From positions 9,184,268 to 9,248,267 of the forward strand of contig OU342639.1 of assembly GCA_910589415.1 (NCBI GenBank): a stretch of DNA of 64,000 bases. Direction: 5' to 3'. Both the position numbers and the translations under genes were made by a program. The notes under the pieces were generated by a model that worked only from the letters and a program-made list of their open reading frames with translations, searched no databases and was not told where the DNA came from. Positions 1 to 11,216 of the stretch are shown in pieces. Within the stretch, counting starts at the first letter, position 1. Each line of letters opens with the position of its first letter. This DNA is from Malachius bipustulatus. Taxonomy: Eukaryota; Arthropoda; Insecta; Coleoptera; Melyridae.

Positions 1-1284
1 GAAAAATTACACTTACCCCCCAAGGGGGGATGAGAGGTGTTATTAATAACTTTTTTTCTTTTGAAAACACTACAGTACTGTTGTCATAGAGAATCGATCG
101 GATAGATAAGTATGTAATTTTATCTAAATAGTCTTTCAAGGTCGCTTTAAATCACATGGTGTTCTTAAAATTACAACTAAATTTTAAGGTCATCAAAGAG
201 ATCAATTAACATTTGTGACATTAAGGCCCCCCCAAAAACAACCTATTTAATATCAAATGACAACATGTCACTGGCTTTGTGCCCAGTTTTAACTCTGAAT
301 TTATTTTGTATCACAAATGTTCATTGATGATCTCTTTGGTAACCTTCAAATTTTACTTTTGAAACTATATGAGAACCCCCTGCATTTGATTTTTTAGAGA
401 ATTTAAAAATATAATAATGCAGGGTGTTTTACAGATATAGGGCCAAATTTAAAGAAGTAGTTCATCTCATAAAAAAAATAAAAAATAAATTCCATCGCAA
501 AATGACGTTTTGTTTAAAAGATGTAACAATGTGTCAAAATTTAAAAATATATAACATTTTTTGGTTTACTAAAAATTTAAACCAATTTTGATGAAACTTA
601 GGTACCTTCCTATGAACAATAAACAAAATAAGATCTAAGATCTGTAATTTGACAATTTCAGGTTTCGTAGATGCCTTCCCAGTGGCGTAGATATTCAGGG
701 TTTGCGCTCCTTTCCCCCCACATCTTTTACGCCACTGACTTTATTATACCTAATTATAAAACATCTATTCTATAGTCCATGCATTTTAGTACAAAAGGTA
801 TTCCCTAATTTTTTTTAGCAGTACTTTTTGTGAGATATTTGAGGTTTGTTCAGGCAATGCCACTAAACTAATATTCAGGGTTGGCACTCCTTTTCCCTCC
901 CTATTTTCACGCCACTGATTTTATTGCAAATACAAAAACCAAATTCATGCAATAACATTTTAGAACAAAAAAGTGATTTTTTTTACTTTTTATTGAAATC
1001 TATAATTTTTCATTGTAAATGGCCCAACAATACCTGAGAGAACTTCAAATATAAATTTGAAAAAAATTAAGGAATACTTTTTTGTTCTACAATTCATGGG
1101 CGAATAACGACGGTTTTTAAATTGCCAAAGTCAGTAGCGTAAAAGATAGGGAGGGAAAAAGGGCTTTAACTCTAAGAAGACTTCTACAAAATCTGAAATA
1201 GCCAAATTAAAGGGCTCGGTTTGTTTATTTTTCATGCCAAGTTTATCAAAATCGGACAAAATTTACACGAGCTGTAATCAATCA
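1..1284. other. AT-rich noncoding stretch with short repeats
   Basis: No coding signal is visible. An inverted repeat lies at 186-218 and 311-346. A motif reading roughly GCGCTCCTTTCCC followed by ACGCCACTGA appears at 678-735, again diverged at 868-920, and inverted at 1124-1165. These look like old mobile-element fragments; the CGCCACTG motif recurs elsewhere in the window. Confidence 0.5.
186..346. repeat. Small foldback repeat
   Basis: Arms of about 33-36 bases (186-218 and 311-346) are near-perfect reverse complements around a 92-base loop. No target duplication is obvious. It could be a decayed miniature inverted-repeat element. Confidence 0.6.
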
Positions 1285-1653
1285 TTATTGAAAGAGATCT
1301 CCGTCTGGCATCTCTTCCTCTCCGTTAAATAAATTCCCGACAGGATCTTCGGGAATCATATTTACAGGAGGGTGGAACGAATTATAGACGAAGAGCAATT
1401 CTTCAAGAGTATATTCGTTCGACATATCAAAATAATCATCAACAATCAATCCATCCAAAAAGTTATCGTCAACATCAGGATCTTGATCATCAGGCGCTTG
1501 AGTATGAGTACAATCCATGTCGTGGGTCTCGTTAGATGAGACTTCCTGCTCCATCTCTTCAGAACTTGTTGCTTTCAAAGTCTCCGCAAAACGTTCATCG
1601 GTCAGTACTTCAATATCAGTACAATCTCCATGGTGGTGCGTCTCGTTAGGACT
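1285..1653 (-). CDS. Probable 3'-terminal coding exon of an unidentified host gene
   Basis: On the minus strand an open frame of 122 codons plus TAA stop follows a good splice acceptor: a pyrimidine-rich tract ending TGTTTTCTCAG lies at 1654-1664, and the frame is open from the first exon base (phase 0). Base composition is clearly more GC-rich than the flanks. The peptide is very acidic (runs of D and E) and low in basic residues, and it ends GEEEMPDGDLFQ. A motif S-x-N-E-T-H followed shortly by D-C-T occurs twice about 32 residues apart, suggesting an internal duplication. No known domain is recognised. An acidic tail like this could be a transactivation or protein-interaction segment, but that is inference. 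It could be the last exon of the minus-strand gene whose first exons lie at 15.9-16.2 kb, since both sides of the join are phase 0; nothing in the sequence proves this. Confidence 0.5.
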   Translation of the reverse strand, partial: SPNETHHHGDCTDIEVLTDERFAETLKATSSEEMEQEVSSNETHDMDCTHTQAPDDQDPDVDDNFLDGLIVDDYFDMSNEYTLEELLFVYNSFHPPVNMIPEDPVGNLFNGEEEMPDGDLFQ

Positions 1654-2308
1654 CTGAGAAAACAGTTTATTAACAATTAATTAATGATGATGTGTGACCT
1701 TTAATAATTCGATTATAGCGGTAATAAATGTATGCTTGTACAGATTAAATAATTTATTTTTTATTTATTTATTCAAAAAAAGAGGGAGCATCGGTCGCAG
1801 CTATATGTATAAGTGTTTTTTTTTTAATAACCACAAAGAAAAAATCCAACAGATTAAAATCTGGTGGTCAAGGAGGCATAGAAATTGGACCACCACTAGC
1901 AATCTACAGGGTTACTGGTAACTGGATACATTCCTTTGGTGATCTGATAAAACAAGAGGTAAGGAGTAAATTAACCCCAACATGAACTATACAAAACTCA
2001 ATAGATTTTGAGATATTTCGATTTTCAACTTTTCTTAAAAAAATGGTTTCAAATGTCTTGAAATGTAATTTTCAAAAAATATACTTTAACTTTTTGATTT
2101 TTTTTTTTGCTGGAATACTTGTCAAATACTATGCTTCCTTCTGGAATAAAAAATATCCTGAGGTATTTCGATCGTGTGAAAATTTCAAAGAAAAACTTTC
2201 ACAAACTATTTTTTTTAAATAAGATTTAAAAGTTTTTACAAGTTATTTTCGCAAAATTGTCAAGGCAACTTGCGTACAAATTGTTTTAAAAACTTCCCTA
2301 GTGTAGTA

Positions 2309-3077
2309 GCTATCTAACAAGGTACGAATCTTGTACAAGAATAACAGAATCTCCCCGCTATGTACCGTTACCGAGGAACAAATCCTTAAGTCGGGACGTT
2401 TTAAAAAAAAATACGGCCCTGAACGGGGGTCTTAAAATTCTCGGATCCGGTCCATTTTCAATAGGTCGTATTTGGGGGTCACGAGCTTCGTCCCTACCAA
2501 GTTTCGTCCCGATCGGTAAAACTTTCAGACACTTAGAGTGGCTATTACTAGGTTATTCCCGAAAAATCCCGAAATTCCCGAGAAAATGACACTTCAGACA
2601 AAGTAACAGACAGACAGACCGACAGACAGACATTTTTCGGGCACAAGAATACGTATACTTACGAAACTTCTGTGACTTTGCTAGGAAACACTCTAGAGCC
2701 GCCAGTTTTCATGTGGGAAAGTTGAAATTTGGCTCGATTGAAGAGGCGCACCGTGGCACGATTCCCATTGAAAATGAGCGGGATCCGTTCCCGGGAAGTG
2801 TAATTTTTTCGGGAATTTCGGGATTTTTCGGGAATAGCCTAGGAAACACTCTTAGTGTCTGAAAGTTTTACTGTTCGGGACGAAACTTGGTAGGGACGAA
2901 GCTCGGGACCCCCAAATACGACCTGTTGAAGATGGGCCGGATCCGAGAATTATAAGACCCCCGTTCAGGGCCGTATTTTTTTTAAAACGTCCCGACTTAA
3001 GGATTTGTTCCTCGGTAACGGTACATAGCGGGGAGATTCTGTTATTCTTGTACAAGATTCGTACCTTGTTAGATAGC
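2309..3077. mobile_element. Foldback element nested at the palindrome centre
   Basis: Ends read GCTATCTAACAAGGTAC and its exact complement, with TA immediately outside both ends. Inverted arms of roughly 230-260 bp (about 2309-2540 and 2850-3077) surround a GC-richer centre with several CCCGAAA/TTTCGGG motifs and a CAGACAGAC run near 2610. No transposase is encoded. The 67-codon minus frame at 2852-3055 follows the arm and is not considered real. Confidence 0.8.
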
Positions 3078-3079
3078 TA

Positions 3080-4768
3080 CACAGAGAAAACAGTTTATTT
3101 GAAATTAGTATTTTCATTTATTTGAATACAATTTATTTGATTAATACATTTTTCTTTTGATTGAAAATTAATTTATTTGCCCTAAATAATACCATTTATT
3201 TCAGTTTTTTCAATCATTTGTTTGAATTGGTTCAGGTACACTTTTTTCAAATCAAACAAATAAATTTGCGAATTATTAAGTATTTATTTAATTTGAATAA
3301 ATTATAGCTAGAAAGAAACACATCAGATTTATTTGATTTTATGCATCGTTTATTTCGTTCAAACAAATCTTATTTTGTTCTAAATAATTTCACTATTGCA
3401 ATAAGAACTTATACTTTTCATTGAAATAAAAATAATTTTGATTGAAATAAGAATATTTTACTGTAAATTTGTTTGAAAGAAATAAATATTTTATCGATCC
3501 AAATAAACTAACAATCAAAATAAAAATACGGAATTGTTTGCTTTTAATTAACGCTACCCATTGACAGAGAAATAAATAAATCTTTGAATCAACCATTTAA
3601 CTTTTTTGATTTGTCATAGATTTGTTGTTGTACATCACGTGATGTAGCGTCTGTTTCCTCTGGTGGCGACTGGAAGGACTACACTATCCCAGCAGCAGGG
3701 TTGGTGACTGATGGTGGTGTTGGTGTAAAATCATGGCGTGGTATGGAGTTAGTTCATCAATCCCGCATTGTTTTCAGTAATAATAATTAGTGAATAATAA
3801 TTTATTGGAATAGGCGAATAGGTATAAATATTAGCTGCTGTTTTGTGTGTTCAGTGTGTTGTATTGTAACAACGGAACAGTAATACCTAATAGATGGATA
3901 TACCTACCAAACCTAATGGATATTGGAGAATCTCTGTCCAAATACAATCTGATGCACACGGCACTTGTTATAAAGCTTGAAGGTAAGTACCTACCTACCT
4001 CGTAGCTTATTTGTATGATATCTCTTGCATTAGGTATATTGCAAACTTGCTACCAAGAATTAAGGAATTTAAAATATCGTTCTGTTTTAGATGAAAATAC
4101 GAGATTTCTCGTCTATGAATTATTAGAAGCCAAATAATTTGCAGAGATGTCTGATGGTCCTGACCAGCTGAAACTTGAAATCCGTCACCAATGAAAATGA
4201 AAATTATTGTTACCGTGAGAAGAAAAAGTATATTACTTAAGGTACAAATGTTGCAATATTAATATTTTATGATTACAAATGATTAGGTTTTGGCTCTGTT
4301 GTTTTGTAGTTAGCTTATTACTGTTTTTTTACAATAAAAAGTATAATGCCTTATTATCATAATCTATTTTTATATACCTAACCTAACCTTTTACCCACGG
4401 GGATATTGACAAAACCAAAGAAATATTTCTTTAAATTTTTTAATGTAAAATTATTTGGTTCAATAAATTATAGTTTAAAATCAAATAATAATTTATTTCA
4501 AACAAACAAGCGAAAAATTAAATCAAAGAATTCTTCCTGTTATTGAAAGCAATATATGTTTGATCGAATAACGGAATTTGTTTGATTCAAATAAATTTTA
4601 TTGAATATTGCAAAATTAATATTGTTTGATTCGACAAAGTCTATCCTCTGAAATTTCAAACAAATAATTGAAAAAATTCAAATAAACTTTTATTTCTCTC
4701 TATTGAAACAACAAATTTGTTTAAGTTGAATAATTTTTCTTTCAGCCAAACAATTTCTTTTCTCTGTG
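3080..4768 (+). mobile_element. 1.69-kb TA-flanked element carrying a small gene
   Basis: Ends read CACAGAGAAAA and TTTTCTCTGTG, each flanked by TA. Both terminal regions (about 3080-3600 and 4430-4768) are packed with degenerate copies of an AATTTATTTGA / TCAAATAAATT motif in both orientations, forming subterminal repeat arrays. The middle (about 3620-4200) is GC-richer and unlike the termini. It includes the palindrome CATCACGTGATG (3636-3647) and a two-exon ORF. No transposase is visible, so the element would move only with help from another copy. The layout resembles non-autonomous elements that have picked up a gene fragment (Pack-TYPE). The alternative is that the small ORF belongs to the element itself. 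Confidence 0.75.
3916..4137 (+). CDS. Two-exon 37-residue ORF inside a TA-flanked transposon
   Basis: Exon 1 (3916-3982) starts at ATG, reads MDIGESLSKYNLMHTA and ends at a consensus donor GAAG|GTAAGTAC. The intron (3983-4090) ends at a strong acceptor TTCTGTTTTAG. Exon 2 (4091-4137) continues in frame, reads ENTRFLVYELLEAK and stops at TAA. The total is 37 residues. An AATAAA polyadenylation signal lies near 4332. An earlier overlapping ATG at 3893 opens a 28-codon frame that ends within exon 1. The protein is not recognised. Exact phase agreement across consensus splice sites argues for a genuine spliced gene. It may be a fragment of a host gene captured by the surrounding element, or a small element-encoded peptide. 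Function unknown. Confidence 0.5.
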
Positions 4769-5182
4769 TACTACACTAGGGAAGTTTTTAAAACAATTTG
4801 TACGCAAGTTGCCTTGACAATTTTGCGAAAATAACTTGTAAAAACTTTTAAATCTTATTTAAAAAAAATAGTTTGTGAAAGTTTTTCTTTGAAATTTTCA
4901 CACGATCGAAATACCTCAGGATATTTTTTATTCCAGAAGGAAGCATAGTATTGGACAAGTATTCCAGCAAAAAAAAAATCAAAAAGTTAAAGTAGATTTT
5001 TTGAAAATTACATTTCAAGACATTTGAAACCATTTTTTTAAGAAAAGTTGAAAATCGAAATATCTCAAAATCTATTGAGTTTTGTATAGTGCATGTTGGG
5101 GTTAATTTACTCCTTACCTCTTGTTTTATCAGATCACCAAAGGAATGTATCCAGTTACCAGTAACCCTGTATATCTCCCCGC

Positions 5183-5184
<2 letters not shown>

Positions 5185-5214
<30 letters not shown>

Positions 5215-5610
5215 TTATTTTGCCTTTGATTTCTCATAGAGAAGGCGTGTCACAATTAAAATCAAATTGACATTAAGTACAATAACGATCACATGTACAA
5301 TAATTATGTAAAAACACAAAAAAGATGAATTACATAACAAGTCAAACAAAACAATTAAAACATTCAACACATCAATGTGTAACTAAGCTTAAAAAATAAT
5401 AAAATACAGTGTTATTTGGAACATGACACTGCCTCAATCTCTATTTCATTGATTTCATCCACGCAGAAAATTCCTCCAATGTATAGATAACATTAGAGGT
5501 AAGAGCTCTCTTAATCCTCATTTTAAAATGTTTAGATGAGAAACTTCTCCATAGGTACATCAGGTTAGACATGCAAGTCTTATTTAACCACACCCTCTAA
5601 CTATCCGTCA
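5185..5610 (-). pseudogene. 3' end of a non-LTR retrotransposon (jockey/CR1-like)
   Basis: On the minus strand a reading frame ending with TAG at 5441-5443 gives FKMRIKRALTSNVIYTLEEF, resembling the C-terminal tail of jockey/CR1-type reverse transcriptase ORFs (arginine-rich helix, then a Y-x-L-x-E-F motif). It is followed by a 3' untranslated segment and an (ATT)n tail, seen on the plus strand as AAT repeats at about 5185-5216. The 5' part is missing or decayed. The same kind of AAT/ATT tail ends the minus-strand element at 49.5 kb. Confidence 0.55.
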
Positions 5611-5815
5611 GTATAATGAGCAAGACAACTATGCAGATTTCTTTTCTTCGATATGTATACACCAGGGTGTATCTTTAAAATGATGAGAAAAAATTCAGGG
5701 TGGTTCAGGAGAAATTTTTGAAAAATTCAGGAACTGATGAGGTGTTTTAGGAAAAAATTCCCATGAACTATGTCCTTAAACGCTTAACGGCTAATGTCTT
5801 TTTCTTATAATCTTA

Positions 5816-6660
5816 TGGATATAAAAATCATTCGCATATTTACTGTAGGTATTTTTATGCGATTCAATTATGAATATTTTTATTTTTATTTTTATTTTCT
5901 TTTTTAATTGTTTTTCTGACACTTTAAATGGTCATATCATATTATCGAAGCTGTTTACGGTGAAAATTTGAGTTGAATTTCTTTGAAAGCGTCCCCCACA
6001 CTGCATATAGAATATATTTAGAAATTCTGCCTCTTTTTCTATATGCCACTGGCTAACTAATTAAAAAAAATACATTTTTTACACTACCTTATTGCAAATG
6101 GAAAAAAGTTCGCCTCATGTTGTTAATTTGATTGGAAAGTTTTTTTTTATTTCTTGCTTAGGGTATACGCAGAGGTTCTCAGAAATAGCAATTAATCTAA
6201 AATTAAAATGACCGTCATTTTGAAGCGGCTCGAGCGATTTTGCTCAAATGCAATCCTGAAATGGTGCCTCAATAACGTTTTTTTTTTCGAATTTTGAAGG
6301 GGCAGTCTGAAGAAGTAAGATGACTTTAGGAAGTTTTTTAATCAAAAATCCAAGTCCTCCATAAGTCCTACAAGTTTGAAAAATTTCCTGCTCTAATCTT
6401 GAATGTTGAAGCTACAGGGCCCATTTGAAAATCATAAATTTGTAATTTTTGAGAAATAGGCGTCATATAAAAATTTTTAATGTCTTCGCCATTTCTATAG
6501 ATGACTTCTTGAAAGTTTAGGTATAAAGCATAAAGCTTATTACCATAAATAGCGGTCTACTCTCTTCAATTCCTTTGAAAATGTACTCATATATAACGGT
6601 TATAGAAATTTAGCCATTTTTATTTAGCCATAAAATTTTTAGGTAGCGATTGACGCGCGG
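5816..6660 (+). repeat. Old copy of the dispersed GCCATTTTGAAACGGCTCG repeat family
   Basis: Landmarks match the repeat embedded in the tandem units at 17.2-19.1 kb: TTATGCGATTCAA near 5857, a CCACTGGCTAACTAATT segment near 6046, TGACCGTCATTTTGAAGCGG near 6208 and TAGCGGTCTACTC near 6550. It is more diverged and shorter than the copies at 17.2 and 59.8 kb. No coding capacity is visible. Confidence 0.6.
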
Positions 6661-7265
6661 GAAGTTTTTCTGAATAAGTGTGGGCAAAAATGTTATTAAT
6701 TTAGATGTATAGGTACCTATACGTAACATCTATCATGAAATTGTTAAAAAAAGCCAAACATTATAAAATTAATCTGTATTATACCAAGAGAGAGTTGGTT
6801 TCAACAAGATGGGCGCTGCTGCTCATGCATTTGGTGTCGACCAATCGACCATTGAATAAAGAAAAAGGAACCAAGTCAGCCAGATTGTTAAACCTGAAAT
6901 GACTAATGACAGTGTTGCGGTTAACAATGCACTGAGAAAAATGTCAGCGTGGAATAGCATTAAATCATGTTCTTCCTGACTTGTTTAATGGTGAAACTGG
7001 GACTAAATTCCACAAGTACGTTTTGCCATGCCTAGTAATGTATAACGCATAAGGCTATATGGACAGTATAAGCACGCGTATCGTGACGTCTAAGGGCAGC
7101 AAGGAATATCATGATATCCCTGGCCTTCCTACTTGTATCATGCAAAATGCTAGAAGAACGTTTCGCCATGCACAGAACGTAAAACGCATAAGGCTGCTGG
7201 TACAGTATAAGCAGGCTAATGGTAATGTCTAATGGCACTTCAAACAGTCTGTAAATCTAGCTGTT
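6661..7265. other. Noncoding stretch with a roughly 140-bp tandem duplication
   Basis: Segments at about 7022-7105 and 7162-7245 are diverged direct repeats sharing GCCATGC, AACGCATAAGGCT and ACAGTATAAGCA. A frame near 6805-6850 reads MGAAAHAFGVDQSTIE before a stop. This weakly resembles the helix-turn-helix of pogo/Tigger-type transposases, but it is too short to call. Confidence 0.4.
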
Positions 7266-9500
7266 CAGCAATGGATTCACAACAGTAATAAGGATAATAC
7301 ACACTGCCGGTCATGGAGAATTAAATAGAAATTTCTGCGTAAGACTCTTTCCTTTGGCATGGCAGAACTCCATGTGATGATTTTTTTAGCAGTTACCAGT
7401 TCACTGAAAGGCAGTGTACAACATTTTTTCAAGCAGAGCGTATTGCTGGTATCACCAGATGCAGCACTTTGATATTAAAAAGGTCACTCAAGTATTTAAA
7501 TAATAGACAGTCACTATTTGACTGCAAGATAAATTATTTCCTGGCATATTTAAAGGGAGGCGCAAGATAAAAATCGCTTACAAGTCTTTGGATACTCACT
7601 GAAACGATACTTACTTTACACTCAGCACTGAACTGGCATTAGGTCTGTTTGCTGTAAGTAGTTGCCAATTTAATTCTATCGGTATTTTTTCAAGTTGATA
7701 ACATAATAATTAATTAATTAACTCAAATTACTTATAAATCATATATCCACATCATCCTTCTAATTTAAAATGTAATAATTCATCCGAAATTATAATTAAC
7801 TCAAAGCTTAAAACATACATTTGATTTTGGAGAAAATTTCTAAGTAGATGTCAAATAAGTATTTTAACTGAAATTGTGTAATTTAACTCTCAGTAATTTT
7901 TAAAAAGAATTAGAATTTATTAGAATTAGAATTAGGATAGGAATGTTGCAAATAAAACTTAGGTTTTAATGCATAAAATTTTTATTGAAAAACATTCAAA
8001 CAACATATTTAATTAATCATTATAAGAGAAAAAAAAACTAATTATTATTTAATTCAAAATAAATATACAGGGTGATCCCGAAATGGTGGACACTGATAGC
8101 ATCACAGCATTCATTGTGGATTTTACGGAGTAATCAATTAACTTTTTCTCCAGAATGGTTTCTTTAAAAAGATATGATCAACCTTTCTTCAGGAAAAAAA
8201 TAGTGTGCAGGTCTAAAATACCCAGACAGATATTACCTACCATGGAAACAGATGAAGTGGCAAGTTCAGCAAAGTTTCAAAACATTTTCGTTGCGGGGAT
8301 ACCATAGACGATAATATTATTCAAAATATATTTCCAATCCGTTGTTTTAAGTTCGAATTCGAATAACGATGCCATATTGGCAAATTTTATTCGACTCTCC
8401 AAGAATTGGTAGAGTTTGAATGCCTCTAATTCCGTTACCGTTAATAATAAAAAAAAACAAACAAACGTTTTCGTAATATAGTTATGGGAGATAATGTGTT
8501 TTGTCAGTGGAAGTTATTTAAATTTGACTGTCATTTTTATTTAAATTTTAGAAAAAGCACACCCTATATGTCGGTAACGAAGCCGAGGAAACCATTTTTG
8601 TTTTAAATTTACAGTCTTTCTAAACAACCTCTACAACACCCTGTATACCTACCATGTTCACCATTTATCACACTGTATAGGCATTCTCAATAAATTAAAT
8701 TAATTTAAAGGCATTAAGTAACGTACATTTCAAGGTTCACCATGACTGCATGTTAACATATTTGACACATAAGAAAATAAGGAAGCTGCATCAAGGTAGT
8801 AGGACATATACATTGTGAGCAAAATAATGTAAATTGAACTCGACAGTTTTTAACATTTTGCAGAAAAAATCACACTGTCACTGCGACTCACATGTACTTC
8901 TCTAATTTTTCCAAAGAACGGTTGAAATGTTTCATCACACAAATCTACAGTAACGTTTTCATTTTGCTCACACTATAATACTTGCAACAAGACACACACT
9001 AAATTATTACGTATATCTATGGTAAAATTGGTATAGGTATTATAGTCGGGGAAACACAGTCGAACAATGCAATAATAACACGGAAATCATCGATTATAAG
9101 TATGTTCGCGTAGGTACCTACCACTTGAAATAAAAAATGTCAAAAACGCATCCGCGTCGATGTACCACGCACAACTTGCAAACAACTACTAACACTAAGT
9201 CAAGCAACGCTAAATTATTATTATAAACAGGACCAAAGATTCCATCGCGCAATCGCACCCGCGTACACTTTTCACGCGTCCCGGGACTTCACACGGCTTT
9301 CCACAGTATTTCACATAACTTACCGAACTTGCTTACTGCTCAGATTTACCAAGAACGCAGATATACCTTTGTTAACGTTTTTACTGATTTTACTATCAGA
9401 ATAACAGTGCAGCAGCGGCATTTTAACTGCACGAAATATAATATTATGAATTCCCATGTGTATAATGGAGTTCCTTACTGCGTTGCAGGACAAGAATCTA
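7266..9500. other. AT-rich noncoding stretch
   Basis: No convincing gene. A segment bounded by TACAGGGTG (8066) and CACCCTGTA (8637-8645) looks like the ends of another TA-flanked miniature element of about 576 bp, but the arms match only over the first bases. A GC-richer patch at 9230-9330 contains a minus-strand donor-like CG|GTAAGT (9318-9325), which could be the end of an untranslated first exon; this is weak. Confidence 0.35.
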
Positions 9501-9509
9501 ACATCATTT

Positions 9510-9893
9510 ATTCTGCAGAAACGTTACACACAATTAAAATCAGGGAGGACGCTAGGTAACGGTAATGGTATTACGGCCGTACCTTTTCTCGAAATTGTGT
9601 CTCTACAAACCTCAATATTTGTTATTACCAGGCAAGAATGACCATGAACAATTATTTTCCGGCATATTTTCACGTAAGAGAAAAATAGCGATCACTCTGC
9701 TTAGCAGCACCAGATTGTAACGCCAATAATTCTGCAGAAACGTTACACAGTTAAAATCAGGGAGGATGCTACGTACCGTTTATGATAATGGTGTTTTAGA
9801 AAGACAACGTGAGCGACATCCAGGTAATGGTATTACGGTAATACCATTTCTCGAAATTGTGTCCCTACAAAACTCAATATCTGCTATACGGTT
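9510..9893 (+). repeat. Diverged direct duplication, period about 220 bp
   Basis: Two copies (about 9510-9630 and 9731-9893) both begin TTCTGCAGAAACGTTACACA and share AAAATCAGGGAGGA, GGTAATGGTATTACGG and TCTCGAAATTGTGTC. The second copy carries an extra internal segment of about 50 bases. Overlapping short frames here are not credible genes. Confidence 0.65.
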
Positions 9894-10069
9894 GTCTTAT
9901 TCGTATTAAATGTGTTTCAGCCAGATTTAATGATGCTGCATACGTAGTACTGCAAATACCGTTCTACCATTCTGGCTGGACAGAAAATTTTTCTCAGTGT
10001 GAATCATAGGCGTGCTTACTTAAATTATTAGTCTTACGAAATCATCATTTCAGTCACCACATAAATAAT

Positions 10070-10510
10070 TTTTTGTGGGCTTACATAAGTCAGAAAGATC
10101 TATCCATCTGACATTTCAAAAATTTTCAAAGCCGACTAGATCGCAGAATTTTCATAGTCAACTTTTTTTCCTTATAGTCACCGTGTTATTTTTTATGTCG
10201 TTCGGTTTAAAAAAAAAATAATGAAAACCTAAATCTAATTTTATTTTAGGAAAAAAAAACGATTTTTTTTTTCTGAATCACGTCAATATTAAGTCATCAT
10301 ACTGCTTACCTCTTGGTTTTTCAATTTCTCTATGGTATTCGGTATAAAAAAATGCCTTAAAAAAAGAATAGCAATTTTTGAAAATTTTTGAAGGTTATTA
10401 ATTACGGCAGCATAAGAAAAACAAAAATTGACTAAATACTCTGCATGTGATCTAGCCGCCTTTGAAAATTCTTGAAGTGTCGATTTGATGGCTCATCACG
10501 ACTGGTGCAG
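10070..10510. repeat. Foldback element, older copy
   Basis: Arms around 10095-10185 and 10430-10505 are diverged reverse complements, with shared landmarks ATTTTCAAAGCCGACTAGATC and GATCTAGCCGCCTTTGAAAAT. It belongs to the same family as the element at 13238-13537, which keeps its ends and TA flanks. Confidence 0.6.
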
Positions 10511-11012
10511 ACCTACAAAAAATAATTAATTGAGATATGGCTAAAATAAAAAATCTCAATCTTCAGTTTTTTCAGGATAATTCAGGAAATACTAACGGGA
10601 ATATTTCAAATTATTTTTTCAAAAAGTTGAGGAAAATTGTACAAAAAAAACCCTATTAAGTATTAAGGAAATATATTACATTTATTAAATAAATATTAAT
10701 TTTTGCTACATTCCTGAGATATTATTCTATTTTTTTCGGCATTTCTTCATTAAAAGTTAGCCCCTTCATTTTTAAACCTGTCAATTAAACTTTTTTTTCA
10801 AAACAGAATTATTTTAAGCATTTTCTTCATAAACTAATATAGTTTTTCTTTTTGCTTTCCAAATCCTTTATCCATTAAAATGTGTCTTGCAATCAATTTT
10901 ATGTTACGCCACTGGTATAACTGAAGCAGCCGCCATTTGCAAGAACCATAAAATCCACACATGCTCCTTCTTTTTTTCTTTATTTATTCAATGGTGTCGA
11001 CATCCGGAATAA

Positions 11013-11216
11013 TTATTCAGGTCTTTCAGGTTCAGGTAGGTAACGAATCGGCCAATCATTGAATAGGAAGCAGTCGGTAAATGGAGTGGCCTCCTTGAGC
11101 CCCGAAGAGCTAAATAAGTCGGCTTTTTGTTGTGCGTCTGAAAGGCGTTGTTTATAAACACCACCAGTTAATTTTGCAGATCTGGTGAGGATATTCTCAC
11201 GGGTACTTTTTAAATG
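11013..11216 (-). CDS. Possible 3' coding exon on the minus strand
   Basis: A 67-codon open frame with GC content well above its surroundings ends in TAA at 11013-11015. It contains YKQRLSDAQQKADLF and TPFTDCFLFNDWPIRYLPEP, which look protein-like rather than random. There is no Met near its start, so it would need an upstream exon. The possible acceptors (a CAG in ATCCTCACCAG, or TTTAAAAAG) are poor and would need a donor in a different phase from the 16013 donor. AATAAA-type signals lie just downstream on the minus strand near 10979-10987, supporting a gene 3' end. No family is recognised. It could be the last exon of the gene starting at 16235, or a remnant of a mobile element. Confidence 0.35.
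   Translation of the reverse strand, partial: HLKSTRENILTRSAKLTGGVYKQRLSDAQQKADLFSSSGLKEATPFTDCFLFNDWPIRYLPEPERPE

Larger units (their letters stand above)
1907..5169. mobile_element. Palindromic TA-flanked element carrying two nested insertions
   Basis: Left arm 1907-2308 and right arm 4769-5169 are long reverse complements (about 400 bases each). Outer ends read CAGGGTTACTGG and CCAGTAACCCTG, flanked on both sides by TA. Without its inserts the element would be an almost loop-free palindrome of about 800 bp. The two insertions (2309-3077 and 3080-4768) sit side by side at its centre, each bounded by TA. A 129-codon open frame in the right arm on the minus strand is a by-product of the palindrome and is not treated as a gene. 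TA target duplication with CAG ends suggests a non-autonomous Tc1/mariner-like element; the assignment is inference. Confidence 0.8.

Noticed and set aside
4848..5237. 129-codon minus-strand frame
   Set aside because: It lies in one arm of a palindromic element and across an AAT run (poly-Leu), and is contradicted by the mirror copy at 1.9-2.3 kb.
6800..6905. Pogo/Tigger-type transposase
   Set aside because: Only about 16 codons resemble a helix-turn-helix; not enough for a call.
9329..9641. Two overlapping short plus-strand frames
   Set aside because: They cover a diverged direct duplication whose second copy is not open in the same frame.
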